A program made the position numbers and the translations under genes. 64,000 nucleotides of DNA from Ornithodoros turicata (lineage: Eukaryota; Arthropoda; Arachnida; Ixodida; Argasidae). This document shows, one piece after another, positions 51,811 to 62,928 of the stretch (the first letter of the stretch is position 1; each line of letters opens with the position of its first letter). Location of the stretch: positions 128,106,123 through 128,170,122 of the forward strand of contig NC_088202.1 of assembly GCF_037126465.1 (NCBI RefSeq). Direction: 5' to 3'. The notes under the pieces are model-generated. The model was not told where the DNA came from. It saw nothing but the letters and a program-made list of their open reading frames with translations, and made no database searches.

Positions 51811-53624
51811 GTTGCTTCGTGTCGTTTTCTCCCCTTCTTATCCTTTGTAACATTATGTACATTTTTATTTCGCACGATTTCTATCTTTTTTTGTTTTAGT
51901 TTTGGACCTTCGTTTTTTGTCTCCTTCTCTTGCCTTTTTTGTACTACCACAAAGAATTCCATGGGGGGGGGGGGGGGGGCGGAGGAACTTACAACTAATA
52001 GGCAAAAGACTAGCAAAATGAGGGCAATCGAAAGCTCGGGTATGCAGACGGTCCACTGATGAGGTTTAAATGATTATGATGATAACTGGGGGGATATATT
52101 TATTAAGGAAAAAAAAAGACGGAAAGGTTAGCTCAACCGGGAAAAAGAAGGAATGGTTAACCGGGTATAGTTCTTGACTACCTAGCTGTGAGTGAACAGC
52201 CGGAATTCCCCCCGCCTGGCCCCCTTCCCCCGTACTCCCATGGTCTGTACTAACCTCTTCTTTGCTTTTCCTTGTTTTTGTTGTGGGGTCGTGTTACCCC
52301 ATAACGGAGTGGCACTTTCAACTTGACAGTAATGAATTTATAGCGTGTAATGCGGTGGAACTCGCGCATATGGTGCAGGTTATCAAAGAAAGTATTTATT
52401 TACCTCGTGAACGCGACCTCGTCTCCGTGGAGTCAACGTTCACCAGCTATAGTCCACCGGTGACATCACGCTGTGAAGGTCGTCAAAGGAAGGAGCATGT
52501 GAGCGCTGGGTTCGGCTCCATGAAAGGTCGCAGCGATTAACAACAACAATAAAAAAGAAAAAAAAAGGGAAGCAAATAACAGTGGGACATGCGCCTGTAC
52601 GTCGCGATTGCCGGTCAGTTGCGATACTGGATCATGCGGAGCTGGTCGTTCTGTTTGTCCGTCTGTATGTTCCAGCCTCAGGACACACCTTACGGAGCAG
52701 CTTGTGTTGCTTCGTATCGTTGTCTCCCCTTCGTATTCTCTGTAAAATGATGTGCATTTCTTGCACGATTTCTCCGTCTGTACCATGGGCGTCCCTGTGA
52801 CTTTTTTTCAGCGTAGGGAAAAGAATTCCCGAAGGGAAGGCGGGACAAAAACGTCCAACCGATAGACCCAAGACAATAGAATGAGGACAATCGAATGCTC
52901 TGACATGCAGACGGTCCTCTGATAATGTCCAAATTATTAGACGATATCCGAGTATAATTCTTGACCACCTGCGAGCATGTGATAAATCGGTTGTTACCAG
53001 CATCAAGGTCAACGCGGCGCAAAGAAAGGTAAAACAAGAGGCGGGAACACTTCCTCCTCTCCCCGCAAATACCGTGCGCTTTTCTTTGCGACAATCAAGT
53101 AGGCGGGGCTAAAGCCGAATTTTTACCAATGTTTTAGACTATTTCTGTTGCTATACAGTGCATAGTTCCGGTTGGGTGTGTGGTTATCAGTGGAGGACTT
53201 CATATTTCTGTGGAAAACAAAGTGAGGTTCGCTTGGCAGTTTTCAAAGTTGAATTGAAAAAATAAATTTCCCGCAATTTAAAATTGTCCAAAGCCTTCCT
53301 CAATCGTCGCAAAAGTTCCCAGAAGGTAATTGCCGAAAGTCCGACAATCCTCCGGCGAGTACGTAGCCATTTAGAATATTTTATCACCTAGGTAAAACAC
53401 CCCGTAAAGAGGTCTTGGATGGTACGTTTGATGACTAGGGAGGCATTCCTGGCTGTTTTGCCTGAGTTATTGCTTGAACAATTGACAAAGCCTGTAAAGT
53501 GCAGTTGTAATGGTAATTTGCAAATCATTGTACTTTTGACAAATCACGAAATCATTGTACTTCCGACAAGAACAAAAATAGAAAAATGAAGAAACACGCT
53601 ACCGCTCGCTCACTTCTATAAATT

Positions 53625-53795
53625 TATCTTGCCGCACTTATTGAAAGCATCAACAAGTATTTCAGTTTCTGGTGCCCTAATGTCAATTTCTTTTTCGCCT
53701 CAAGGTAATCAAGAACGCGATTCCCTATCCGCGCTACATCATCCACCGTTCATCGGATTACTTGGACGACTCATTTTAATGAGCATGTCAATGGC
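53625..53795. repeat. Second copy of the 8540-8710 block
   Basis: Shares TCAAGGTAATCAAGAACGCG and flanking words with the hAT-type element at 7733-8768. Confidence 0.7.
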
Positions 53796-53865
53796 TTCCA
53801 TTTTTTGTATTTGTCGCACTGCTCAACCTAGAACTCCATACACGGTAGTGCTCTCCTCTAGGTTA

Positions 53866-53898
53866 GGTTAGGTTGGGTTAGGTTAGGTTAGACGTTAG
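53866..53898. repeat. Short interstitial TTAGG array
   Basis: AGGTTAGGTTAGGTTGGGTT continues as GGTTAGGTTAGG: about six units of the arthropod telomere repeat TTAGG, one with a substitution. Confidence 0.8.
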
Positions 53899-54719
53899 GG
53901 TATGTTAGTTATACGCTGGGTGTTAGTGCTCGTCACGGGACACACAAACTTCATGTTGTGGTTAACTGCTGCGTACTGCAGATTCATGTGTGTCCCGTTG
54001 ACCTCGCGCAGGTAGCTTATGCACCTGTAGTCCTGTCATTCGTCTGTCGTTACTTTCGTGCCCGGTGCGACGCTCTGCCGAATGAGTGGGCCAGGTGTAA
54101 AGAAGTGAAGAGCTATATTCAGATATCGTCAAAATGGTTTGAACATTATCCGAGCATTCGATTGTCCTCATGCTTGTTTTGTGCATACATGCCCTGTGTT
54201 TATCTGTTGTACGTTCTAACACCCCTCCCCGTGAATGAATTACTTTGCCCTACGCTTAAAAAAAAAGTCACACGGACGCCCATTACAGACCCCCATTACA
54301 GACTGAGAGGCGAAAAGAAGCAGCGTTGCGGTCACTGTCTCGTAATGTTCGTTTTTTTTTTCACTCACTTGTTTAGTACAAAAAATGCACAAGTGAAGTT
54401 ACAAAGGGAAGAGGAAAAGAAAAAAGAAAAGAAAGCGTGCAAAAAAATGCACATTTTTTTACAAAGAATACCAACTTACCAAGAGGAGAAAATGACACGG
54501 AGCAACATGGGGGGGGGGGGGGGGGGCTCTCCATAAAGTGGGCTTCACCTGACATCAAAATGTTACATGTCGCCACTTCTGGCGGAAATGTACGTACAGT
54601 CTAGCCATAATGGTAGTTTTGTAAAGTGGGCTTCAACTAAAGCACCCGTGCGCTAGGTGAAGCCGACTTGCAGAATGGTGACGCCTATACCAAAACAATG
54701 CCTCGACAGCAGCTGTTTC

Positions 54720-55490
54720 TTGTGTTAGTTGTTATTTGAAGCGAACACGTGGGGATGTGTGATTTACAGTAACTGTAAACTGTCAGAAGCAAAATTGCTG
54801 GTGGTGCATTTATAGCTGAACCTGACAGCCAAGATCGCAGTGAATATACACAATTTCATCGTGGCCGTATGGGTATTTAATGCTTGGATGTGTTTCTGTG
54901 TGTGCACGTGTGGTAGCTTTGCAACACCGGTATGTGGAGAGAGTTTGATATGGCAACATAAACGTATAGATAAAAAGTAAACTGCATACAGTTGACACCG
55001 CGAGGGAGAAATGTAAAACAGCCAATGACCCAATGCTGATGACATCTGCGGGGTTGGTGGTTGGGGAACGTATCAAAAACCTGTTTCTTTTTTTCTTTTT
55101 CCTGGAACGAGTAACAGAGTCGGTGGCATTTTCGGTGGCACACCTACCGGTTATCCACGGGAGATCTTTGAAGGCTAAATGCATACTGATGAGGTCATGT
55201 ATGCAGATTCATGTACCCATCAATGGGCTAAGGGGTTACGTGCATAGAAGTGCGCGTGCGCGAATGTGTATAAGGATACTCCCTATGCATGTGAACCAAG
55301 AAAGAACAGGTGACTGTCTTTGTGTTATTCACTTCCGGGAAGCTGTGAGGATATACAAGTGGAAATTTTTGTACAAAACATTGGGTATTTGAAGCATCGG
55401 CAACTGCTACTATGATGCCCATAATGCCTCTTCTATATGTATTCCTTTCCTCTGTATGCCTTTCTTTCTTTGTTGTATTCCTTCCATCTG
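54720..55490. other. No supported gene
   Basis: Short ORFs only. A pyrimidine tract near 55080 is the only compositional oddity. Confidence 0.3.
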
Positions 55491-57597
55491 ATGGCTCATA
55501 CTAAAATCTCTCTCCTAAACCTCGACCCGTATGTCAACCATTGGATAACTCAATTTCTTTTCAAGCTTTCGTTCTCAGTCTCATGTAACCATCACATGCC
55601 TTCAACTGTTCCTGTCCTTTTGGGAGTGCCACAGGGCTCAGTTCTTCGTTCCCTCCTATTTCTTATATATATTAATGACCTTCCTTCAGGCATATCATCC
55701 ACTGTCAGACTATTCGCCGATGATTGCGTTGTCTACAGGGAAATCAATTCTCCTGCTGACCAACTATCGTTACAAAGCAACCTTGCCCCAATTCATTGTT
55801 GGTGTGACGAGTGGCAAATGCCCCTGAATACATCTAAGTGCTGCATCATGTCACTTTCTCGCCGATGTGCATCCTGTCTTCCTCCTTTCTGCTACGCGAT
55901 TAACAAGAAAGCATTCATCCGAGCAGATTCCTACAAATATCTTGGCGTTCATCTATCTTCTAACTTAACTTGAAACGAACACATTAATCACATCATGTCC
56001 AATGCTTCTCGCTCCTTGGGCTTTGTCAGACGCACTCTAAGATTGGCCCCTGCTCATCTCAAACTTCAAACTTTCAGCACCCTGGTACGAAGCAAGTCGA
56101 GTACGCATCCGCAATATGGGACCCTCCCTAAAACTGTTTCTGTGAAGCAATTGAAAATTGCATTGCCCGCTTATTGTCATTGACTACTCTTCCACTACCT
56201 CCGTTTCCATGTTAAAAATAATCAACCTTGAGCCACTCGAACATCGTCGTGGCTTTGTCAGATTAACCCTCTTCCATAGATTTTTTTTCCACCTTGCCTT
56301 CTCAACAATCACCCATCACTCGCCCGAGTGTCATTTTCCCTCGCTTCAATCACACTAACAAGGTCACTCGGTTGCACTGTATTATTAACGCCAGAGTTCG
56401 AAGTAACTCGTTACAGGTAACTTGTTACTGTAACTAAGTTCCTTTTTTTGGTAACGTGTAACTTAACTGGGTACTTTTGCGCCGTGGTAACTTTCAGAGG
56501 AACTCGTTCCTTTTTCAGGTAACTTTGCCAGAGTAACTTAAGTTAAGTTCCAAGTTACTTTTAACTCGCTTTCCACTCACGTCCACATATTTTCTTGCTT
56601 TCTCTCCGGTTCCTTCGTGGCATTTTTTGCCATAAAACGTGATATTCAATCAATGACAGTATTTTATTCAAGAAGTCAGAACCGCTGCCATTGAAATGAA
56701 GCTGAAGAATTGTGCGCCCACAGGGAGTAAGATGCAAAGCGTTCGAATAGACCTCTACCAGAGAAACGTCATCATAGACATACTGAAACCGAAACAAATC
56801 CGAAGGAGAGGGCTGGGTTCCACGAACGGGCACTTATTCGCTGCCTTCCATTGAAAGAAAAGCAGGACCATGGGTCGCGTTCCTTTAGGGGACCATATCG
56901 TAATCCCCTCAAGACCGTGGCTTTTAGGCGCGACCTTGTTCACCTCTAGCTTCGAGCGTAGTTACATCCTACCAAATTTGTGGCGCTGGAACACTATGGC
57001 GTCATTTGTTTACAAACAGGGAGATGTCTATTGTTGGACATAAACGAAAACGATCTAAGCGTGTTGCACTCCTCCGCAGGCAACTCAAGGTCTAACTCAA
57101 CTGCTCACGCACGCTGTACTTGCGTAACGCTATATTTGTGTCCGAAGTAACTTGGAAGTAACTCGTTCTTTTTTTCAAGTAACTCAGTAACTGCGAGTTA
57201 CATTTAAGGCTGAAGAACTTCGTTATTAACTTAGTTACATTTTTCTCTCGATAACTTAACTTGTAACGAGTTCTTTTTGACGGGTAACTTCTCAATCTAT
57301 GATTAACGCATCCTCTGAACCATTTTTTTTTTGCACCACTACCATTGAGTGGAACAACCTCCGATCATCAATCACAACTATTGACGACCATTCAGTTTTC
57401 CGTAGCTCCCTTTCTTCACCCGCAATTCCAGCGTTAGTTTTCTTTTTTCCTCTTGCTTACCCGTTGGTGTTTGCTTTGATTTCTTATTTCTCCGTGTCTT
57501 TACCTTGTCAGTGTACCATGCCATGCTGTTCCAATGTACTGATATTCCCACCCCCATGTGTTCCCAGGCCCATGGGCTTTTTTGAAATAAATAAATA
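55490..57597 (+). pseudogene. 5'-truncated CR1/Jockey-type LINE, split by a MITE
   Basis: From about 55497 the frame carries LLNLDPYV, GVPQGSVLRSLLFLIYIND and the intact catalytic FADDC at about 55714, then NTSKCCIM and SYKYLGVHL. A stop (TGA) follows at 55971. The rest of the C-terminus continues, degraded, to 56391. After the MITE it resumes at 57302 with INASSEPFF and TTIEWNNL and ends MGFFEINK with an AAATAAATAAATAG tail. The 5' half of the element is missing. Confidence 0.88.
56392..57301. mobile_element. hAT-type MITE, 910 bp, inside a LINE
   Basis: The 8-bp duplication ATTAACGC flanks it (56384-56391, 57302-57309) and the LINE reading frame resumes exactly across it. Ends are CAGAGTTCGAAGTAACTCGT and the reverse complement of CATAGATTGAGAAGTTACCC. 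Subterminal parts are packed with GTAACTTGTTAC-like words at both ends. Confidence 0.88.
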
Positions 57598-57928
57598 GTT
57601 AGTGAAGATAGCATCAGCATTTTTCACAGGCTCTACATTTTAGGGTGTTTTCAGATGACTGTTAATAAACTGGAGCTTCCTCAACGTCAAGGTATGGTTA
57701 GGATTCTTTGGTGTTTCTTTTATCATGAACACTGGCTGTGGGATTCAGTTCTTGTTAACAAATTCAGTGCCATGAAGGAGAAGAGTTGTGCAGAGTGTCA
57801 GAAAATATCATATTCTGGATGAATCTCCCCATTCATCATCTGAAAATAAAGTTGTTCTTTTTTTATGTGCACTTGTGTTACTGTGATCTACTCGGGTGTA
57901 AGTGAATATGAACATCCACTGGTAGCTT

Positions 57929-57982
<54 letters not shown>

Positions 57983-59025
57983 AAAATATCCAGGAGATTA
58001 CGTTTCCTACATTAGGGCACACACTCAACATCTTTTAGAGAAATCTGGAGCTACTAGATTGCATGAATATCAAATCTGCCCATGGTATAACACAACATGA
58101 AAAAATTAGTAAGAGCTGCAGGTTAATTTGAAAAACTTTCCTCCCAGTGCACTTAACTGAGTGAACATGATCTCCAACAACAAGATAACTATAGTCTTGA
58201 AACACTGCTGTACACACATTAAACACCCTCTTTTATGATCACCTGCACCTACTGTGATGTGATGTGATGTGATGTGAATAAAGAAAAAAATGGGGATGTA
58301 AGTTTCGACGAAGTCAAACTGGCTACCCCAGTACACTTAATACAGAAAGCACCTACTATATTGAAACATGCCATCTACAACATGGTTACATCAATTTTAC
58401 AAAGCTGTTTTCAGGACGTGATGTTGTGAATACCTGAAGCCCTTATGTCTTCAATTTAATGCATGTTCCTTTGCCTTTAACAGTGTCAAACTCGCTATCC
58501 GCAGCCAGTGAAGCTGTTCTGGTGTACGTGGGACTACATCAAGGCTGCTGTTTCGGACTTTTTCCATTTAAATCAAGGTATGCTTTTACAGCAGGAAGGT
58601 ATTTCCATAACTGTCAAATAACAAAGATAACAAAATATAATTTGTAATTTTGTTCAGTAGTCATAAGTCTTCTTTGCAACAGAACACACAAATATGTGAG
58701 CATGCATATAGAGACTAGAAGGCATACGTAAAATGGGAAGTATGTCTTGTTTGAATAGTATGTAGTATTTTTTGAATAGTTCGGCTGCTGCTGCATGCAA
58801 ATCTGCATCTCTCAGTCAGCTGGACTCATGCAGTTTCACTTTGTCAGAACTGTTTGGTCCATGGCCAAATCAAGCCCACAACGCTCTGTGCTAAAAGCAC
58901 TTGTAAGCTCCTTGGACACCGTAGTACGTCAGCCCTTACTCTGAGGTGATTCATTATTGAATTTCACCACACTACCACAAAAGGGTAAGACATCACCCCT
59001 GGCATTGAAACTCCCCAATCATTAA
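57598..59025. other. AT-rich DNA, one possible exon
   Basis: Contains (AT)n-(GT)n at about 57936-57982 and (GTGAT)n at about 58252-58277. The stretch 58484-58577 is bounded by TTTAACAG and AAG/GTATGC and is open in two frames, so it could be an exon, but nothing identifies it. Confidence 0.35.
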
Positions 59026-59029
59026 AAAT

Positions 59030-59143
59030 GGCCCCACTGTCCCCCACTCCTTCCTGCTATCCTCTCTCCGTCTGCCCACATCTGTACGTCGCTCATAGCC
59101 ACAGTTGCTTCGCGGCGCTAACACCCAATCAAAAAAAAATGAA
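59030..59143 (+). mobile_element. SINE 3' tail
   Basis: CCCCACTGTCCCCCACTCC through GCGGCGCTAACACCCAATC plus poly-A matches the tails at about 5070 and 6753. Confidence 0.7.
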
Positions 59144-59829
59144 AAATGGTAAAAATCTCATTGTAGGGAAACACTTAAAAGACAGCATAAGATGCAGACA
59201 CTTTATTTTCCAACTTTAGTCATCGTATCTCCAACTCTCCAGTCATCATTAAAACAAAGTTGTTGCTCATGGGGATGTTTAGTTTGTATCGGGGTTGCTG
59301 TGAAGGCACACCCTAACTTTTCACTCTTGCTGTGAACTGGTCACAGAAAATAATGCTACCTGATCAATACTTCACCATGAAGAAAGCAATGCCATAGTTT
59401 CCACTAGTCCTTGAAACCCTTGACTACACTGAAAATAACTTTTTGAAGGCGTTGAAAACTGTAATTTTCCCACAGTCCTTGAAACCTTTTGAATTGGCAT
59501 CTTTTTCTTATTCCCAGGGATCTGCAGTGCAGACTCTACATCTCCGACATGTGAACGATGGCTCGAAAACAAGAATTAGCGCTCATTGTAATAACAACTT
59601 CATTGCGAGATGATGAATGGGGAGTTTCGTCGCCAAGGGCGATACTCTATCCCATTGCTGGTGGTGACGCATGGAATGAAATAATGAGCCCCTTCACAAT
59701 AACGATCCAAGTCCCATAGTATCCAGAAAGGTGAAAAGAGCTTTGATGGCAGAGCGCTGCTAGGCTGGATGTGGCCGGGGACCAAACAATTTTTAGAGAG
59801 AGAGAGGGGGGCAAGTGTCCAGCTAGTGA

Positions 59830-60528
59830 CTAGCCCTGGAGAGTGTGGTTCAGTATGCCTGGTAGTGTGGGCAAATGGAGAAGAATGTGCTCGAGATCTT
59901 CAACAACACCGCAGTGCCAGCATTGGGGAGAGTCAGCTTGTCTCAGGCGGTAACGCCACTGCGCTGTAAAAGCAACATCGAGGCACTTTCGACGAACTAA
60001 TGCGGCATCTTGACGAGAGGTATGTTGAGGCATGCGGAAAGCGAGCGCTGGATCAACTATGCTCAGCATGGCTGGGGGAAGAATGTCAGCGGTCCATCGG
60101 CGGGAAGCCAGGGAGGTCATGAGGCATCAAAGTACGGAACGACAATCCCCTCTCAGCAGCGCAATACGCGTCCGTCTCCGAGACGAGAGAGCTGCTTCTG
60201 CCACACTGTCGGCCAGTTCATTCCCTTCGACACCGCAGTGGGCTGGAACCCATTGGAAAACCAGCCTGTGACCTGCTTCATAGCCAAGGTTGTAAGCCAT
60301 TACGACATCCATCACCAACGGTGTGGGTGAGTCTCGGATGCCCGAATTTTCAATAGCTTGCAGTGCAGATGTAGAGTCAGTGAATACGACCCATTCCCGT
60401 GGGGTAAAATTAATGATGTGCAACAGAAAAAAAAGTACGGCATAAAGTTCCGCAGCTGTGGATGGGCTCATTCTAATAAGAATGAGTAGTGGAAACAAGA
60501 AGTATGATGAATAAATGGCACCCTTCAT
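59830..60528 (-). pseudogene. LINE fragment with RNase H and zinc knuckle
   Basis: RNase H motifs STAAELYAV, VFTDSTSALQ and VEGNELADSV are in one frame, followed by an in-frame TGA at 60127-60129 and then a C-terminal CWHCG ... HILLHLP knuckle. RNase H after RT marks the I/R1 group, but no RT is present, so only the 3' end was inserted. It is a different family from the LINE at 2540. Confidence 0.85.
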
Positions 60529-60613
60529 TGTATTAATTTGCTTCCTTTCTTTCCTATGATCTTTAACAGTAAGAGATCCTCAATCATCGATGAAAGATGA
60601 AAGTCACTGAAAA

Positions 60614-60689
60614 GGTTAGCCAGCTGTAGGAGTCGAACCCACATCTTCTGGATTACCGGTCCAGGGCTCTACCAATTGAGCTAATATAA
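60614..60689 (-). mobile_element. tRNA-Thr-like SINE head
   Basis: Same head as at 20327-20402 and 20583-20652, here with an intact box B (GGTTCGACTCC). The 5' acceptor strand (TTATATT) does not pair with the 3' TGGCTAA, so it is a SINE, not a tRNA gene. CA/CT-rich DNA follows as in the other copy. Confidence 0.7.
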
Positions 60690-60943
60690 CACGCCTTCTC
60701 ACGTTCTCAGCGACTTCCAGGGTGCGTCATCTGAAGGGACAAACCAGTCACTCTCTCTCACTCAGCCTCCCTTCACTCTTACATTTTTGCACACTCATAC
60801 ACACATTCATACGACGGGGTCGACACAAGCGGCAACTGTTGAACATGAGACAACTGATGTTCTGAGGCTGGAACAACATAGAAGTATGTATGTATTTGTC
60901 CCTTCTATGTTGTCCAGCCTCAGAACATCAGTTGTCTCATCCT

Positions 60944-62920
60944 ACGATTCCACGTCAAGAGATCCAACGGGTCAAGAGATCCATCGAGTCAAGAGATCCA
61001 CCGATGGATCTCTTGACTCGGTTGGATCTCTTGACTCGTCTGAGGGTTCGCCAGGCTTGGATCTTTTGACCCCTTTGTCTTACGTCGTTAACTCTAACGT
61101 CGCTAAGCAGAAATTACCCTATCGAAATACGAGGGACTCGGTATAAATAGAATACAAATGCAGGTGGAAAATCAACATCTAATTTTTATTGACTTAGTTA
61201 CTTACTTTGTAACGCATAGCGCAGTCAAAGAAAAAGCCGACAATTCTCTTATGTCATTTGTGTTAAAAACAGGTGGTTGCATTGTAAGATCAACCTGTTT
61301 GTAACACAGGATTGATAGGAGTGCTCTCTCTCTCTCTCTCTTTTTTCAGCGCTTCGTGTTTAAGATTATTTCTACAGTTAGCGTCGGGGGGAGATATATT
61401 TATTAGATGAAAAGGAAAAAAAAAAAACGGGGGAAAGGTCAGCCAAACGGGACGTCAGCTTGCTATTCCGGAAATAAATAAATAAAATGAAGAAATAAAT
61501 AAAAAGACAAGAAAAGGAATTAGGAAATACATTATACACTAACAAAGGATGAAAGGAGGATGAAGTAGATTAATAATAATAATAATAATTTGGTGTTTAC
61601 GTCGCGAGACAACTGAGATCATGAGCGACGCCACAGCGGTCGGTCTGTGGATTGCTTTTGCCCACCTGAGGGTTCTTTAACGTGCGATGAAAGCTCATCA
61701 CACGGCACCCCGTATTTAACGTCCCTCGCGGAAGACGGCGTGTCTAAGCAACTTGTACCCTGCCACCAAGTTGCTGGCGTCCTCGGCCGGGTTCGAACCC
61801 GCGATCTCGGGATCAGAAGGCGAACACGCTACCGACTGAGCCACCGAGGCCGGTATGAAGTAGATTAAAGACAAAAAAAAAAAAAAAAAGACTAACAAGC
61901 GGTGAAAGAAGCGTGGGTTACGTACATTCACATTGGGTGGGCCGGCTGCTGTTTCAAACACGTTGATTATTTAAACACTTCCCGTATCACAGCAGGCTCG
62001 TAGTCGAAGAGCCAAGTCGCTGTTGTGGACACACGTTCTACATGGCGGAACCGTCTGATCATGGACTCTCTCAGGGTACGAAAGATAGCTTCATATGCCC
62101 GAACATCTTTTTGTTTGTTTGTGTGTGTGTTTGTGCGTGTGCTTGCGTGTGTTTCTGTATCAAGTTTTCCCTTAATTTTTCCCGCCGTCCACAAAAGGAC
62201 AAAGACAAAGCACTTTGCGGCTGTGCCCATTATTATTGGTAACAAACTTCAGTTCTGGCATAACGTGGGAACGGCTGCGCCAATGGACGCAAAAGTACAG
62301 TCCAAAAATCTGAGTCCAGCAGTATACCCTGCATTTTGAGGTTGAGGTCAATGAACGTGACAGGTCAATGTTGATTGGAAAGCACAGCAAGACAGCATTT
62401 TCCCGCACGGTCAGTAAAAGAATATAATAACGTGACAAGGGTGTCGGCCAATGAAAAGAACACGACAAGGATAAGTTTTAAGCCCTGCGGCCTACGATTC
62501 TTTGTAAGTTGAGCTCAATATCAATATTCTTGGTAACAAGCATCCGTTCTGGCGTGTTAGCATAGCGTGTTACGGCGCTAGGGGCAATGGACATAAACGT
62601 GCAAAGCAAAAGGGGGACTCGCCGCCGTAACCTAGAACACAACCACAGGATTTTCTCGCTTACATTTTTTTGTAAGTGTGCGTGTGTGGTAAGAAGAGAG
62701 AAAACACCGAAAGTCTTCACTGTTACTGGGCATATTACTTCCTAACTTAATACTACGTACAGTGCAATCGTTCTGCAGTGAACATGGTAAGGGATAGACT
62801 TTCTTTTCTGTCGGGAATCCTGACCAGTATATGACGCTTTGACTGGCTTGGATCTCTTGACTCGCCTGTCACGTGACCGGTTGGATCTCTTAACTCGTTG
62901 GATCTCTTGACCGGAAGCGT
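60944..62920. mobile_element. DNA element with GTCAAGAGATCCAACG ends and 8-bp TSD
   Basis: Ends ACGATTCCACGTCAAGAGAT and (reverse complement of the right end) ACGCTTCCGGTCAAGAGATC are flanked by CTCATCCT at 60936-60943 and 62921-62928. GGATCTCTTGACTC words repeat near both ends. The interior contains a SINE (61574-61854) and short simple repeats but no transposase. Confidence 0.85.
61574..61854 (-). mobile_element. Complete tRNA-derived SINE with 14-bp TSD
   Basis: ATGAAGTAGATTAA is duplicated exactly at 61560-61573 and 61855-61868. On the minus strand the head has GTGGCTCAGTCGGTAGCG (box A) and GGGTTCGAACCC (box B), the body contains ACGTTAAAGAACCCTCAGG, and the tail is (ATT)n. The ACGTTAAAGAACCC body is typical of abundant tick SINEs. 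Confidence 0.88.
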
Positions 62921-62928
62921 CTCATCCT

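Larger units (their letters stand above)
51811..54529. repeat. Three copies of one repeat, two direct and one inverted
   Basis: Copies at about 51801-52060 (+), 52690-52945 (+) and 54110-54510 (-) share TTGTGTTGCTTCGT, CATGCAGACGGTCC and CAATCGAA words. Between them lie G17/G18 runs at 51963 and 54509. No gene is supported; the ORF at 52262-52540 has a hydrophobic start but no other feature. Confidence 0.55.

Noticed and set aside
52262..52540. ORF with a signal-peptide-like start
   Set aside because: Only the first 11 residues fit; the rest has no structure and lies in repeat DNA.
60614..60689. tRNA-Thr gene on the minus strand
   Set aside because: Box B is intact but the acceptor stem does not pair; flanks match the SINE family.
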